Positions 25,829 through 36,883 of a DNA stretch of 64,000 nt are shown piece after piece. The notes under the pieces were generated by a model that saw nothing but the letters and a program-made list of their open reading frames with translations, was not told the DNA's origin and made no database searches. Source of the DNA: Steromphala cineraria (lineage: Eukaryota > Mollusca > Gastropoda > Trochida > Trochidae); the NCBI GenBank assembly GCA_916613615.1, contig OU744727.1, forward strand, positions 15,074,093 through 15,138,092. Direction: 5' to 3'. Positions within the stretch are counted from its first letter, which is position 1, and every line of letters starts with the position of its first letter. A program made the translations under genes and the position numbers.

Positions 25829-27310
25829 ATATATATTAGCTTATGCTATTATGAACCTTGCTTGAAAAATGTACAATTATCTTTCAAAGGTTTACATCTT
25901 ACGATCATGTGGAACCGTGATGACTCTTGTTTTATATTGCTATGATGCTTAGCCAACCACAGCCGAAAGCAAGTTTTAATCTTAGATAAATCACAGAAGC
26001 ATGCCAAGTAGTACACAGCGGATGTTTTATCATCGACCACATGTGAGAGGTTCATATATTCACCTGTACAGCTAACCAACTAGTGGAAAAACAATACTAA
26101 TGCAAGGATACATGTATGTTTCTTGCTACGATTGAAAGCCCGTCCCTTAGAAAGATTTTCGGTTGAAATCGGTAGAGCACAAACATCATAAATTATGAAT
26201 GATTCAAATCAAGAAGAAGCATCTGATTACCATACAAATAACAGATAATTATTTTATTATCCGGCGTTATGGGTTGATTACAAAGATCAAAGACAACGCC
26301 TCCTCTTACCATGAAATTACACCTGTCGGTTTCTGTCTTTGATGTACTGACGTGGTCGATCACTTGAGCGAGAATAATTGAGATAAATCAGAAAGTTCGG
26401 CTGATATACGATACACACAACCAGAGGTTTATTTCATCTGGTTGGAAATCAACGAGACGTTTTGCGGACGTTCAAGAATTTGGTTATATCTCTTAATCGT
26501 TAATTGCTTCATTGAATGGATCCGAAAGGTCATTAAGGCGACGCAGTACAGAGCAAATGACTACCAGATTGACGCATAAAATTGACACTACAATCAAGAG
26601 ACAACATTCCATGACTTGTGCTAAATATTTGGTTTATCTTTGGCATTTTTGCTTCACAGGTCTGTTGTGCGAAATGGTTTGCTAATAATTTCCTTCAGCG
26701 CTAGCATGATAATTGGGTGATATACTTACATTATATCATCAAGTGAACAGCTTTATAAGAGACGTACTTGTATTTATAAAGTCAATTCCAAATATTCAAA
26801 ACGTTTTACAAGAACTGTCACACATCAGCCGTGGTACTGTTGTAACTCAAGAAAGGTAAACGTTTTGAATCGTTAAATAACGAAATTCAGTGCATCTAGC
26901 TTTTTATAATTCCAAATGGTCATAGGTACGATAATACACATGTATTGGCGGAATTATGACAATGGATTATTCATTCATTCTTATCACGTTTGCATTCCTC
27001 CTTCAAGGATCGTAGAGAAGTTGTTCCTTAAAGGTACTCATAGGTAGAAAAGGGTTTTATTTTATTCACATCAGTTACTCTAAACTTCTGACAGGGGTTA
27101 TATGGTTTCTATAATATGAGTGTTCTAGTGTTATATTTTCGTTTTTTTTAAGCAATCGTTGGCGTCAGATAAAGTCAGTTAGCAGTTTTGGTATAATGGA
27201 TAAAAAAGAAAAGAAATACACTAATTTGGATATGACAGTGTGAAAAAGCATTTAGAAAGTTCTATACCAGCTGTATGTCAATGTATTATTGTTATTCATT
27301 GGTCCAATAT
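25829..27310. other. Intergenic DNA, no gene seen
   Basis: The 76-aa minus-strand frame at 25,849-26,079 is not recognisable. No repeats were noticed. Confidence 0.4.
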
Positions 27311-27364
27311 AACAACGCCGCTTATGGCTGAAATATTGCCCAAACAATAACTCACTCACTCCCT
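27311..27364 (+). repeat. SINE-like 3' end fragment
   Basis: AACGCCGCTTATGGCTGAAA then TATTGCCCAAACAATAACTC and ACTCACTCC. This is the same CTGAAATATTGCCCAA core as at 8,177-8,232, with an ACTC repeat tail. Confidence 0.5.
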
Positions 27365-27679
27365 CCAATATAACATGTTCGACTTGGTTGAATAGTATCA
27401 AAGTCTATATACTTAATCCGAAAATCATAACAATCAAACTTATACAAGACTTATTTAACGCGAGAACCGTTTGCAGAGGATATGTTTTTAAAGGAGAACA
27501 TACCTTTCATACCATTGTTATTACTAATAAACCATTCATATTTTTATGATTGATTTTGTTATATTCCATCCTTTCGGGTTTTGTTGATAACCTCGTGTCT
27601 TGTGCTTGTAACTTGGCAAATTCATGAGAATTTCGATCGGGAAATAATAAAAGTTAAGCTTTAATCAATCTTGTTAAAA

Positions 27680-27959
27680 CTAGCTGTAATGTTATCGGCC
27701 CCTAAGTCCTCACGTTACATCTAGCTACTTACCCACCTGGTCCGTGTCACGCATGCGCGGAAATCAGTCAATGAAAAAAGAACTGGCTGATCCCTTTGAA
27801 TCGGACAATTTAGTTAATACAAGCTTTTCGAATCGGTCAATCTAGTTAAAACTAGTTGTAATGTTTATTTCCAATTAGTCATACAATAAATCATTGATAT
27901 TTATGCTCATAATGTGTACAATGCAATATAAATTTTAACGACGATAACATTACAGCTAG
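27680..27959. repeat. Inverted-repeat element, about 280 bp
   Basis: The 18-bp word CTAGCTGTAATGTTATCG at 27,680-27,697 returns as its exact reverse complement at 27,942-27,959. A diverged copy of the arm (CTAGTTGTAATGTTTAT) lies inside near 27,851. The arms extend imperfectly outward (AATCAATCTTG against ATTGAGC). It is probably a MITE; the full ends are not defined. Confidence 0.55.
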
Positions 27960-29206
27960 ATTGAGCTTTAATCGACACTCCCTTTGCAAAAGCGGGAACA
28001 GCAAAGGATAGTATATGCTGTTTCATATACAAGATCAAATCTTCATAATCCTTAATGGACTGTATTTACATTTTAAGAGCACTTGCCTCATCAGTAAATT
28101 AAAGTTTTTAAAATTGCAATTCCAAGTGTGGATGTAATTTGTTATGACCACAAGACCTTATTCGAGCAATCGATAAGTCAAGCAATTTGTTATCCATACA
28201 TCCCTTACCCTTCCTTCTTTTGAGTGAATTCATAAATCATTCCTTAAACAGACGTTTTAACTACGGACACAATTCTTACAATATATCATATCTGTCATTT
28301 TACAAAGAACATTTGATACTGTAGCATGTAAACATTTGAGCATTTAAATGTTTTTGTAAAAAGAATCGATCTTGGCCGTATTTATAATTTATAAGACTCT
28401 AAGACTCCCTGAATTCACACTTAGCTAAAGGTAACAGGGTTAATTTCTTCGCCGCTTGATCAATGTTTGGTCTTCGCCATGATTACTTAAACCAAGGTGT
28501 AAGCACGAATAGGCATAAATAAAAACCACTTCAAAAATTTATTTCTTGACAAATATCAAGACAAGTTTCCTCAATAATCAACTTTTCATACCTACTCTTT
28601 CATCTTGCAAAATAACTTCTACATGCAATTTGAAAATGAAGCGGGAGATGTTTTACCGGACGGCCTGACGGAACCCTTCCTAGCAGGTGTCGAACTTAGT
28701 CTTATTACAGTACTAGTCATTTTGACTAATGACTAGTGGATTGCAAAAAAAAATGCTTTTTTAAGCTAGTCGGAAATATTGAAATGATCTTGTTATCCTT
28801 TTTATGTCACTAGAAATTCGTACAACCAGTTATTAACAGTAACAGTATAGAACACTACTTTGTCTTGTTACCAATCTATTTCGTCATTTTTTTCATATAT
28901 TCACTGAGTGAAAATTTCATTTATTGTTTAACCTTGTTTAACTTTTGAAATGACATTGTTTGTATAGTATTGGCTTATCATAGATGTTAAATATGCTTAT
29001 GCAGTTTTGGGAGGTAAAAAAAGCATTTGCCATACGATAGTCTAGCTGATAATATACAAATATGCTGCAAATTGCATTCTGAAGGTGTTAAAATGCCAAG
29101 AAAAACACTTATATTTAAGGGGGCTGAGTTTCTGCCAAAACGTGCATTTAAGTTAAGAAGGGTAATGTTTTGCTCGGATCAGTTATCATGTGTTCAGAAT
29201 GTCTTC
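27960..29206. other. Intergenic DNA, no gene seen
   Basis: AT-rich and without features I can support. Confidence 0.4.
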
Positions 29207-29569
29207 TTAAAGAGGCAGTAGCCTGTTTTTGAACATTGTAAGGCCCGATAGGCTTATGGCATGGCACGGTGTACGGCGTCCGTCCGTAAACTTTGTGCAT
29301 TTTCTACTTCTTCTCCAGAAGCCTAGAAAGCTGAAACTTTGTGTGCAGACTCCTTGACTAGTGAAGAATATAATTCAAAGCTGTGGTGACCCACACCTTT
29401 AATTCATTTTGTGTAGGCAAAAGGAATCGCATGGCTGAACTTCACATTATATATTTGATTTATTACTCTTTTATTCAGTCTAAACAATTTTTTTTAATTT
29501 GAACCATATAATTTCCTTTTCCTGACATCACCTTATATTTCCCATAAAAACGGGCTACTGCATCTTTAA
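29207..29569. mobile_element. TTAA-flanked MITE (piggyBac-like), copy 1
   Basis: Starts TTAAAGAGGCAGTAGCCTG and ends GGGCTACTGCATCTTTAA, so the ends are inverted repeats beginning at TTAA. The right half (from CACCTTTAATTCATTTTGTG, about 29,391) closely matches the element at 58,717-59,078, but the left-centre is unrelated and holds a GTCCGTCCG stretch. It has no coding capacity. TTAA target sites are typical of piggyBac elements; the family is inferred. Confidence 0.68.
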
Positions 29570-30084
29570 ACCATCTAGTTTGCGTTGTTAAACAAATGTT
29601 TGGTACCAAAGCATTGTGTCTTTTATATTGAAATAATGATTACATTTTCAAGAAAACAGAAAACTTAAGGCAAAGAAAAACATCAAAAAGATTTATTAAA
29701 CTTCTCAGAATCAAAAGCAACTCAATCTACGGAACTGCTTTTTATATTTTATGATCGTCGGTTAATCATACTTTACCAAATGCCTTTAAGCCAAAATATA
29801 AAGAGGTTCTCTTGAAATTATAAAAACAAGAAAGAAACACCTTATGTTTATGATATTCTTCAGATTAAACATGTGTGTATTCCGTCAGCAATGATGTCTT
29901 GAAAAGCTTGTACTTGTAAAGTTTGCACTGAAATGATAAGTTCAACCGACAGGCAAAAATTAGCAAATATTCATGTGTCGAACACATACTTCATGGTGAG
30001 TCCTACTTCGCAACAGTAAATTCATCAAGATTTCTATGCCATTACTCACGTTGTAAATCAATGTTTTGATCGGAAAAGTATATA

Positions 30085-30520
30085 AGGGTCCTTAATGATG
30101 AATCACTTTTAAGGATTTTTTGTAAACTTAGAATTTCACTTCATGCCTTGAAAATACAAAAGTATAGAAAAGATAAAGATACATTAGTTGATCTATCATG
30201 TTCGTATTGTTCTTCGGGTCAATTAGAAGACGAGTTTCACATATTGTTAGTTTGCGACGCCTTTTCTGTTTGTCGTAGGAAGTATATAAATTTTGATAAT
30301 GTTCCAAACGAACAATGTACAACCTTCTTAATACTAACAATGATGACGTTATCAAATCTGTTGCTATTTTCATAAAACAATTGATGTACATTTTAAAATC
30401 CCGCGCCAAATCTCTGTCTATGTCACGTGACCAAAATAATTCAATTTGAATTGAAATGTACTTTGCGCCAGTGGGCCTCTACCACTGAATAAAACCTGTC
30501 TGTCTTTCTGTCTGCCTACT
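30085..30520 (+). pseudogene. 5'-truncated LINE, C-terminal end only
   Basis: Reads KLRISLHALKIQKYRKDKDT, then LSCSYCSSGQLEDEFHILLV and C, the C-x2-C-x9-H-x4-C knuckle that ends LINE ORF2 proteins, as in the large LINE at 23,270. A short 3' part follows with AATAAAA and a CTGT-rich tail (30,490-30,520). It lies just past the 3' end of the minus-strand D8C gene. Confidence 0.75.
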
Positions 30521-30655
30521 CATATTGCTCATCGGACAGTGAAATCAATTAATAAAAATGTTTAATTATTAATTGCTGATACGTTGTGTTAAATCATACA
30601 TGTTCTATATACAATCGAAAATAAACCGTAATTGCGAATCTCAAGAGCGATGTTT

Positions 30656-33600
30656 TCAATCAAGGATGGAGTTTAGTATGGGGTATGCTGACAACAAGAC
30701 GCTAAACAGTACAGAGGTCCCCCTTGGTTGAAAGACTGCGGTTGAGTTCATGGATGAATCAGGAGCAGAGGGCGACATGGAAGATGACGTGGTAGGCGGC
30801 GCTGTAGGGGGCGGGGTCGGACAGGGGAGATCAGAGTCTGAAAAACATGTATTTTGTTTATGAAATAAAAAAGCAAAGACTTAAAGAAAAAAAATCTTAT
30901 GTGGAATTGTTATACTATTCTGTGATGATGTAAAAATTATAATTGTGATATCACAAACTTTACACTCAAAACTATATATCAAATGTGATATCGCCTTATC
31001 TTCAACGAGCCATATCTTCTGTGAAATAAATATTGGATAACTGATAATGTTCCATATCATAGATTATATTATTACACAAGCAGGCATGTAACAATGATGT
31101 ATATTTTGAATTATCTACATAAGGTAATGGTTAAATTTAAGATTAATATAGTTTTATGAGAACCTTTAGTGTAAATCTAATTTCTTCTCTCACTTTATCC
31201 TTATACAGAAACTGACTGAAAACATTTTAAGTATGACCACCCTGTTTATGATGTTATTGATAATTCTATGACGTCACAAACAGAAATAGTTTTTGTAAGA
31301 CAAAAGTAATGTACGCAAATCACTCACGTTTCATCATATACAAACTTAAACCATTGTCCAATCTTGAAATTTAAAGAATAAACAAAAATCGACCATAATG
31401 GCCAATTTGCTTTGATTTCTCAGGAAACGATACAACATAGTTCAGTCAAGTTAAATAATTTCTGATAAATGATATTTTGAGTATCATTTTATATTTAATT
31501 TTATGAATAAACCCTTTGATATGTTATCTTGATGACATAAATGGATGATTTATAATTCCTGTTAATGAACCCGTTTTATAAGCACAAAATTACCCTTTGA
31601 AACATTTTGCTTACTTTTGTTTCATGTTTCTCCTATTCTTTTTTGTTTAACTTACCAAGACAATAGCGAGAATCGCAGGGAAAAGGATTTTCATTGAGAA
31701 AGTAAACATAGAAGTTGGCGCATCGTTTAATTTTGATGACTTTCTCTGTCTGACAGCAATCCGCGAAGTAGCGCAAGCACGCGGTTCTGTCCACAATACC
31801 ATCTGCCTCTTCAGGATGTGTCCCTGATGACGGAAAGAAGAAAGTGGAAATTAAAAAAAAATATATAACTCTCTTTGATAGACTTTATTTAAGGATTTTC
31901 AGCAAGATGATACCGACATTAATAATATTTTCTCTAACTTCATTGATGTTCGCGTTGTACGAAAGTCGATTTTGAAATGTTGGAAAAAGCGACATGTTGT
32001 CCCTTCTGTTGGAATGTCTGTACAGGCATTTTAATTGCATTTATGTTTTGCAAACTAGTTATTCAGCCTTTGCTGCTTTTCTGTAACTGAAATGGTATAA
32101 CTGGTACATTCCTAGAGTTTTATATCGTATTTGTTTCGATGTTTCTATTTTTTCGTTTGTAAATGATTTAACATTAAAATCTACGAGCAGGAAATAAAGA
32201 ATTTCTCACTAAGAATTAGCCTTAAAGCATCTTTCATCAATCTGCTTGAAAACGGTATAAGAATCTATACCGAAACTGTCCATAAAGAAGTCGTTCATCC
32301 ATAGAATTACTCTTGTCTTCCTGCATACCGAAAGTTTGTTCACTTACTAATATTTCTCAGTGCAAATAACATGTATTTTGATTTGAATTAAACGTCAATC
32401 AATTATCAGCTGAACTGACAAAGAACATCCATTGTATAGGTTTAAACTTTTGAAGTTATTGTGCAACCGTCATGTACAAATACAATGTTTTGAATAGTGA
32501 AGAAGAGAAAAGGGGGCCATATTTGTCTATCAATAGCTTTCACCTCAACATTTAGATAGCACTCTTACCATTGAGCCAGATCGGAGTACCTGTCCCACAC
32601 ATATAATCGTCTGGACACTCTGTTGTGACAATAGGGAAGGTCATGTTGTCCTCCTGGAACCTGTACCAGCGTGCAGTCAGGAAGCTGTCGCAGTAAGTTT
32701 CTCCAGAAGAACATGATGTGCCTCTGTCTCCGTTGTGTTCGATGACTGTGAAGTTCCCACATGGATCACTCTCAGCGTCTGTGGATTCACATAAGCATCT
32801 GTTTCAAACCGAACATGATGTATGTATGTCTGTATGTCCCAATTTTCGAACCAGATAGGTCTACTGCCGTGCCAATAAAATTGATTTTGTACACCTTCGT
32901 CAAAATAATCATTTGTCTATTTTTATGTATGTGATACACAGTCAACAAGAAACAGACTTATGTGATTTAGCGGAAATATTATAAAGGCTAATTCCTGAAA
33001 TTCATACAATGTTAAAAACACTAAAAATTGAGACACTTTATCTTGTTTATCATCATTTTGCCCGAAATCGTTTTTTGTTCGATTCATTAGTTCATATTTT
33101 AAGCTGTCTTATCTTGATCTTCATTACAAAAGACCTGATGTTCCCTTCTGACAGTTAAAGCGTTTGCATATCCTTGTTGAGTGATAGATACATAGTGTTT
33201 CCAGAAACATTCAAATGCATAAGTTATTCTAGTTGAAATTAACTTTCAATACACCCCCCACTTGCATATAACGGTTGCTCAATCTGTAGAGTAATTTTTG
33301 TGTAATAAAATGCATATTTGGTGTTTACAACAAAATACATAAATATAGCACAGAATGTTTCAGTATCTGCCAATTGCATAATACATTTTATTTGACATTA
33401 CATTACAAGACATTATCACAAGTTAGCTATACACGGGAACATGGAAACCATGGAAAGGTTAACTGTCTGCATCGTCGTCCTTTTACAGGCAAAATGAACT
33501 TTGACCTGGCCAAACTTTATAATGAATTACAACGATTTAATAGGATTTCAGCTACTAAACTCGTTGTCGTTGAAACTGCTCGGCGCGTATGACGAGATAA

Positions 33601-33864
33601 CTTCACGCTTCTCGTCACCTTCGACTCGGTTTGAAACTATAATATACTGTTGGTAAAACCAAGGGCCATCTTGTAACTCATAACTGTATGAAACATAACA
33701 TTAAAAATGTATACAACAGTAATTGATACTTTCATGTAATTAATTTGTCGACATAATTGCTATACAAAATAATCTGCAATGTTATGATACAGTTTCGCAT
33801 ACTCACCAATTGCAAGGACAATTAATGCTAACGTCAGACATGCATAGACGATTCCTGGTGCCAT
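30656..33864 (-). CDS. Secreted D8C-domain protein, four exons, probable GPI anchor
   Basis: Exons (minus): 33,864-33,807, 32,778-32,569, 31,823-31,656 and 30,837-30,656. They join to 618 bp, 205 residues plus TGA, with every intron in phase 1 and GT/AG ends (donors GTGAGT, GTAAGAG, GTAAGT). Residues 1-19 form a signal peptide (MAPGIVYACLTLALIVLAIG). Residues about 24-146 are a D8C domain, the cysteine-rich domain of uromodulin, OIT3 and VWDE: DPCGNFTV, ARWYRFQED, MCGTGTPIWLNG, then DGIVDRTACLRYFADCC and KRCANFYVYFL. Then a Pro/Thr/Ser stalk (PPPTAPPTTSSS) and a hydrophobic end (TSVLFSVLLSAYPILNSIL) suggest a GPI-anchored surface protein. It lies head to head with the VWDE-like gene. The ligand is unknown and UTRs were not found. 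Confidence 0.82.
31656..31823 (-). CDS. Exon 3 of D8C gene: second half of D8C
   Basis: 168 bp, phase 1 at both ends, bounded by CATCAG and GTAAGT. It reads GTHPEEADGIVDRTACLRYF, then DCCQTEKVIKIKRCANFYVY and PCDSRYCLG, giving the closing cysteines of D8C. Confidence 0.85.
32569..32778 (-). CDS. Exon 2 of D8C gene: first half of D8C
   Basis: 210 bp, phase 1 at both ends, bounded by CCACAG and GTAAGAGT. It carries DPCGNFTVIEHNGDRG, ARWYRFQEDNMTF and MCGTGTPIWLNG with five cysteines. It has exactly the same length and phases as exon 2 of the plus-strand VWDE-like gene. Confidence 0.85.
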
Positions 33865-35679
33865 GTTTACTTTGTGGAACCCCAATGCATTATGGTCATG
33901 ACGTATTTGTAGAGTCTGCCCACTATGCGCTCTTATCATTGTGTCAATAACAAGTGCATACAACCCATAATCTTTTCCTAGCTATATTCTACACGACATT
34001 TACAACCGATACGCAAACAATGCAATAAATTCATGTGATTACTTGAATATACAATCTTCCTTTAAAATTCCTGGCAGACACACATTAACAAATGAAAAGA
34101 AAAATGAACAATTTTGATAAAACCCAACTAAGATAAGGTTTTAATGATCATGAACAAAAGGGAAGTCGAAAAAATTACAAAACCTGAAATCCAGATTTGA
34201 AAAGTACTTGCATTATATTATTAGCAGTCTTAAAACTATTGACTTTTAAAATTAAAGACAAACATATTGCTTTAGAAGAAATACATAACGATTTTCAGTC
34301 AACGATCTAACCTTTTAAGAAAGAAATGTCTATTTTTTTAAATACGTCATTTTATATATTTCCCTTCACTGGCTCACAAAACGAATTATAGCCTGAGTGT
34401 ATTTTAACAAATGATAACTTCGTCGTTTTAGTATAAACATCGGTGAATGGATTGCCGTGCATAATTGAGGGTAGTTGAATGCGCAACGCGTTAAAGCTTG
34501 TCATTGGAATATACACATGTACATTGTCTGATAATAAAAGGTAACCGGGAGTAGAAATATATGAATTTACCTTACTGTTAAGCTTAAATCTTTTAATGAT
34601 CTTTTTCTTTCTTCCAAAATCGATAAACGAGACACTATTTTCAACCTCAATAATTTTATCGTTTGTCAAATCTGAAACAACTGCAAACAAATACCAATTT
34701 TAGGTGGTTAAGTTATATGATTGCATTAAACCAGTCATATTTGTGTGTTACATGAGTTACGGTTATGGAGAGATACATCAAATATATTTTGGAAAGAGTT
34801 CATGATATGTTTGGTAATGTGTTATATAAAAACTGATTGAAAAATAAGTTTTTTTTCTAAATTACCCTTGTGTACAGGTATGTTTTCTGTAGTTACAAGT
34901 TATTTACTTGTATTTTCCGAGTAAAAAACTATATCCTCTGAGTTATCAGGGTATTTTGCAATGAGCATAAAATGGGAATCAGAACTGTAATAGGATAGAC
35001 ACATAAAATGAAACTCAAGTTTGTTGACATAAATTGTTTAAGGGATATTCGACAAAATTTGTTCTTTACCAAATGGATGCACGCGGTCATCAAAGACAAA
35101 CCACTCAAAAAACATGGGCGTCAAAATGATTACGTTGTTTGCAGACATTACCCCTTTCATAAGTTAAGGTAGCTATCATTTGTATGTCACGTGGAAGCAT
35201 TCTAGGATGTTATGCAGAGCTTAACAGAAAGTACCTGTTAACTTTACAAGAAATGAATATCAATCATAGCTCTTGCAAGCAATAAGAATTTCGCTTAATG
35301 TCATCAAATAAATAATATGTGAAAGGAGGATGCTTTGAACGTTCTGAAAATTAAAATTCAACTCATCCGCGATATAAATAATCTGATATTGTGAGCATTT
35401 AGTTGTTTTCATTTAACGTTCGTTTGACATTGTATAACTTTTAGTAAATTATGGACCGAAAATAAGGCCAGATCTAACAAACAAAAAATCAACACAATAC
35501 AGTTGAGAGTGAAAAGATCAATAGAGTTCTTTAACCTACTTAAACCTAGAATCATGATTACTCAAGAATTTAAAAGCTGAACATTTTCTACATCACAATT
35601 AACTTTGGATACCAAGTTCTCACCTCCTGATCTGTCGATAATTTTTAACACACAATAAACAAGTGTTTTAGATACATAT
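33865..35679. promoter_or_regulatory. Left part of the shared region between two divergent D8C genes
   Basis: Upstream DNA of the minus-strand D8C gene and part of the 2.9-kb gap to the VWDE-like gene. No TATA box at a fitting distance from 33,864 was evident. It contains a 112-codon minus-strand frame at 34,352-34,690, described separately. The promoter role is inferred from position only. Confidence 0.35.
34352..34690 (-). CDS. Unidentified 112-codon open frame, possible last exon
   Basis: I do not recognise this protein. Just inside the frame a good acceptor (TTGTTTCAG before ATTTGAC, near 34,673) could start an exon running to the stop at 34,352. The text looks like a compact globular beta-rich piece (VENSVSFIDFGRKKK, YISTPGYLLLSDNVHVYIP, LSFVKIHSGYNSF) rather than a low-complexity artefact. 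There is no signal peptide and no upstream exon was found. It may belong to an unknown gene, be a pseudogene piece, or be chance. Confidence 0.3.
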   Translation of the reverse strand: MFAVVSDLTNDKIIEVENSVSFIDFGRKKKIIKRFKLNSKVNSYISTPGYLLLSDNVHVYIPMTSFNALRIQLPSIMHGNPFTDVYTKTTKLSFVKIHSGYNSFCEPVKGNI

Positions 35680-36331
35680 TTCACCGAAAAAGAATGGATG
35701 ATTTTTAATATCATTCCAATAACATGTACCAAAAGCACTGAGTTAAGGTGGTTGCAATACAGGATTATTCATAATATTCTGCCAACAAAATGTTTACTTT
35801 ACAGAATAAAATACACAGATTCACCTCTTTGTTCTTTCTGTAAACAAGATCTAGAAACAGTGAAACACCTTTTTTGGCAATGTGAAATTGTTAAAGCAAT
35901 ATGGTCTGGAGTAGAACAATGGCTTCAATCGGTTCAAATAACAATTAAGTTTTCCTGTGAAAATGTTTTGTTTGGTTTTTAAGGTGTTTATAATAATCCT
36001 GTTAATGCAATCATCCTTGTAATAAAACAATATATTTTTAGATGTGCTCTTGAGAGTTATATACCTAACATCTGTTTCACTAAAAGAGAAATTATTAAAT
36101 ACTATGAAATCACCAAATATCAATTTATCAAATGGCACTGAACAAAGATTTGTTAAATTCTGGTCACCGTTGCATTTGTTATTGAGTTAATTTTAAACAA
36201 TGTATTACTTACACTTTGAGCTTCTTATGTTGTATACAATTACATTCTCTATATACATGTAATGTACTGTTTGTTAAGGACTGTATGCCTGTAAATGCAA
36301 AAAAAGGGGAAAAAATAAATAAATAAATAAA
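35680..36331 (+). pseudogene. 5'-truncated LINE, C-terminal end and AAATA tail
   Basis: Reads WMIFNIIPITCTKSTELRWL, NILPTKCLLYRIKYTDSPLC and SFCKQDLETVKHLFWQCEIV, a known LINE ORF2 C-terminal end with a C-x2-C-x8-H-x4-C knuckle. After a stop near 35,980 the next frame continues ALESYIPNICFTKREIIKYY to 36,138. The 3' end is an AAATA/AATA repeat at 36,313-36,331. The family differs from the large LINE. It sits about 470 bp before the VWDE-like start codon. Confidence 0.75.
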
Positions 36332-36459
36332 CACTTCTTCAAATACCGAAATGGTGGAAGAGCCTGATAAAAGAACAAATGAATTTGGAAGAATATCAAA
36401 CAAATTAACATTAAAGAAGAAAAAGCACAAAGAAAACGTATACGCAAAGCTAGTAACAA

Positions 36460-36727
36460 TTAGCTAGAGTCCGAGCCGAATAACAGTAAGGCAGGCTCGT
36501 GCTAAGTTAGAGCCAACACCGGTATGCATATTACCAAATTGAATTATTTATGACGTATTCTTATCTTATCGAGACTGGAGGTGTACACATGCTTTTATTT
36601 TATATCCAATATATTTTATGCTTTATAAATTGACACAGTGTCTCTCATAAATCGCTGAGCGATTCGTTGTATATACACAAGTGAGACAAAAATAAAACAA
36701 TCTGTCTGTCTGTCTGTCTGTCTGTCT
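36460..36727 (+). mobile_element. 3' end of another LINE/SINE with CTGT tail
   Basis: Non-coding segment ending AATAAAACAATCTGTCTGTC and further CTGT units to 36,727, the same end style as the LINE relic at 30,490-30,520. No reverse transcriptase text is present, so the element type is open. It ends less than 80 bp before the VWDE-like start codon. Confidence 0.5.
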
Positions 36728-36763
36728 ACACCCAATCACAACGAAGGAAGTTGTTCAAATCGA

Positions 36764-36770
36764 TATAAAA
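36764..36770 (+). promoter_or_regulatory. Possible TATA box of the VWDE-like gene
   Basis: TATAAAA 35 bp before the ATG at 36,805. If used, the 5' UTR would be only about 10 nt, so an upstream non-coding exon with another promoter is equally possible. Confidence 0.25.
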
Positions 36771-36804
36771 TGAGTTGTACAACAGAGCATTATATAATGT
36801 CAAT

Positions 36805-36883
36805 ATGGGCACGAAGCACTTTGGTTTTGTTGCACAGGGCTTTGTCGCCTTGATCGTGCATTCTCAGTTTTTCTGCATACAAA
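36805..36883 (+). CDS. VWDE-like: Exon 1 of VWDE-like gene: signal peptide
   Basis: 79 bp, ends in phase 1 at AAA|GTAGGT. It encodes [20 protein letters not shown] and a few more residues, a short basic start then a hydrophobic core, as in a secretory signal. The ATG is chosen because it is the first in this frame and gives a signal peptide joined in phase to the D8C exon. Confidence 0.7.
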
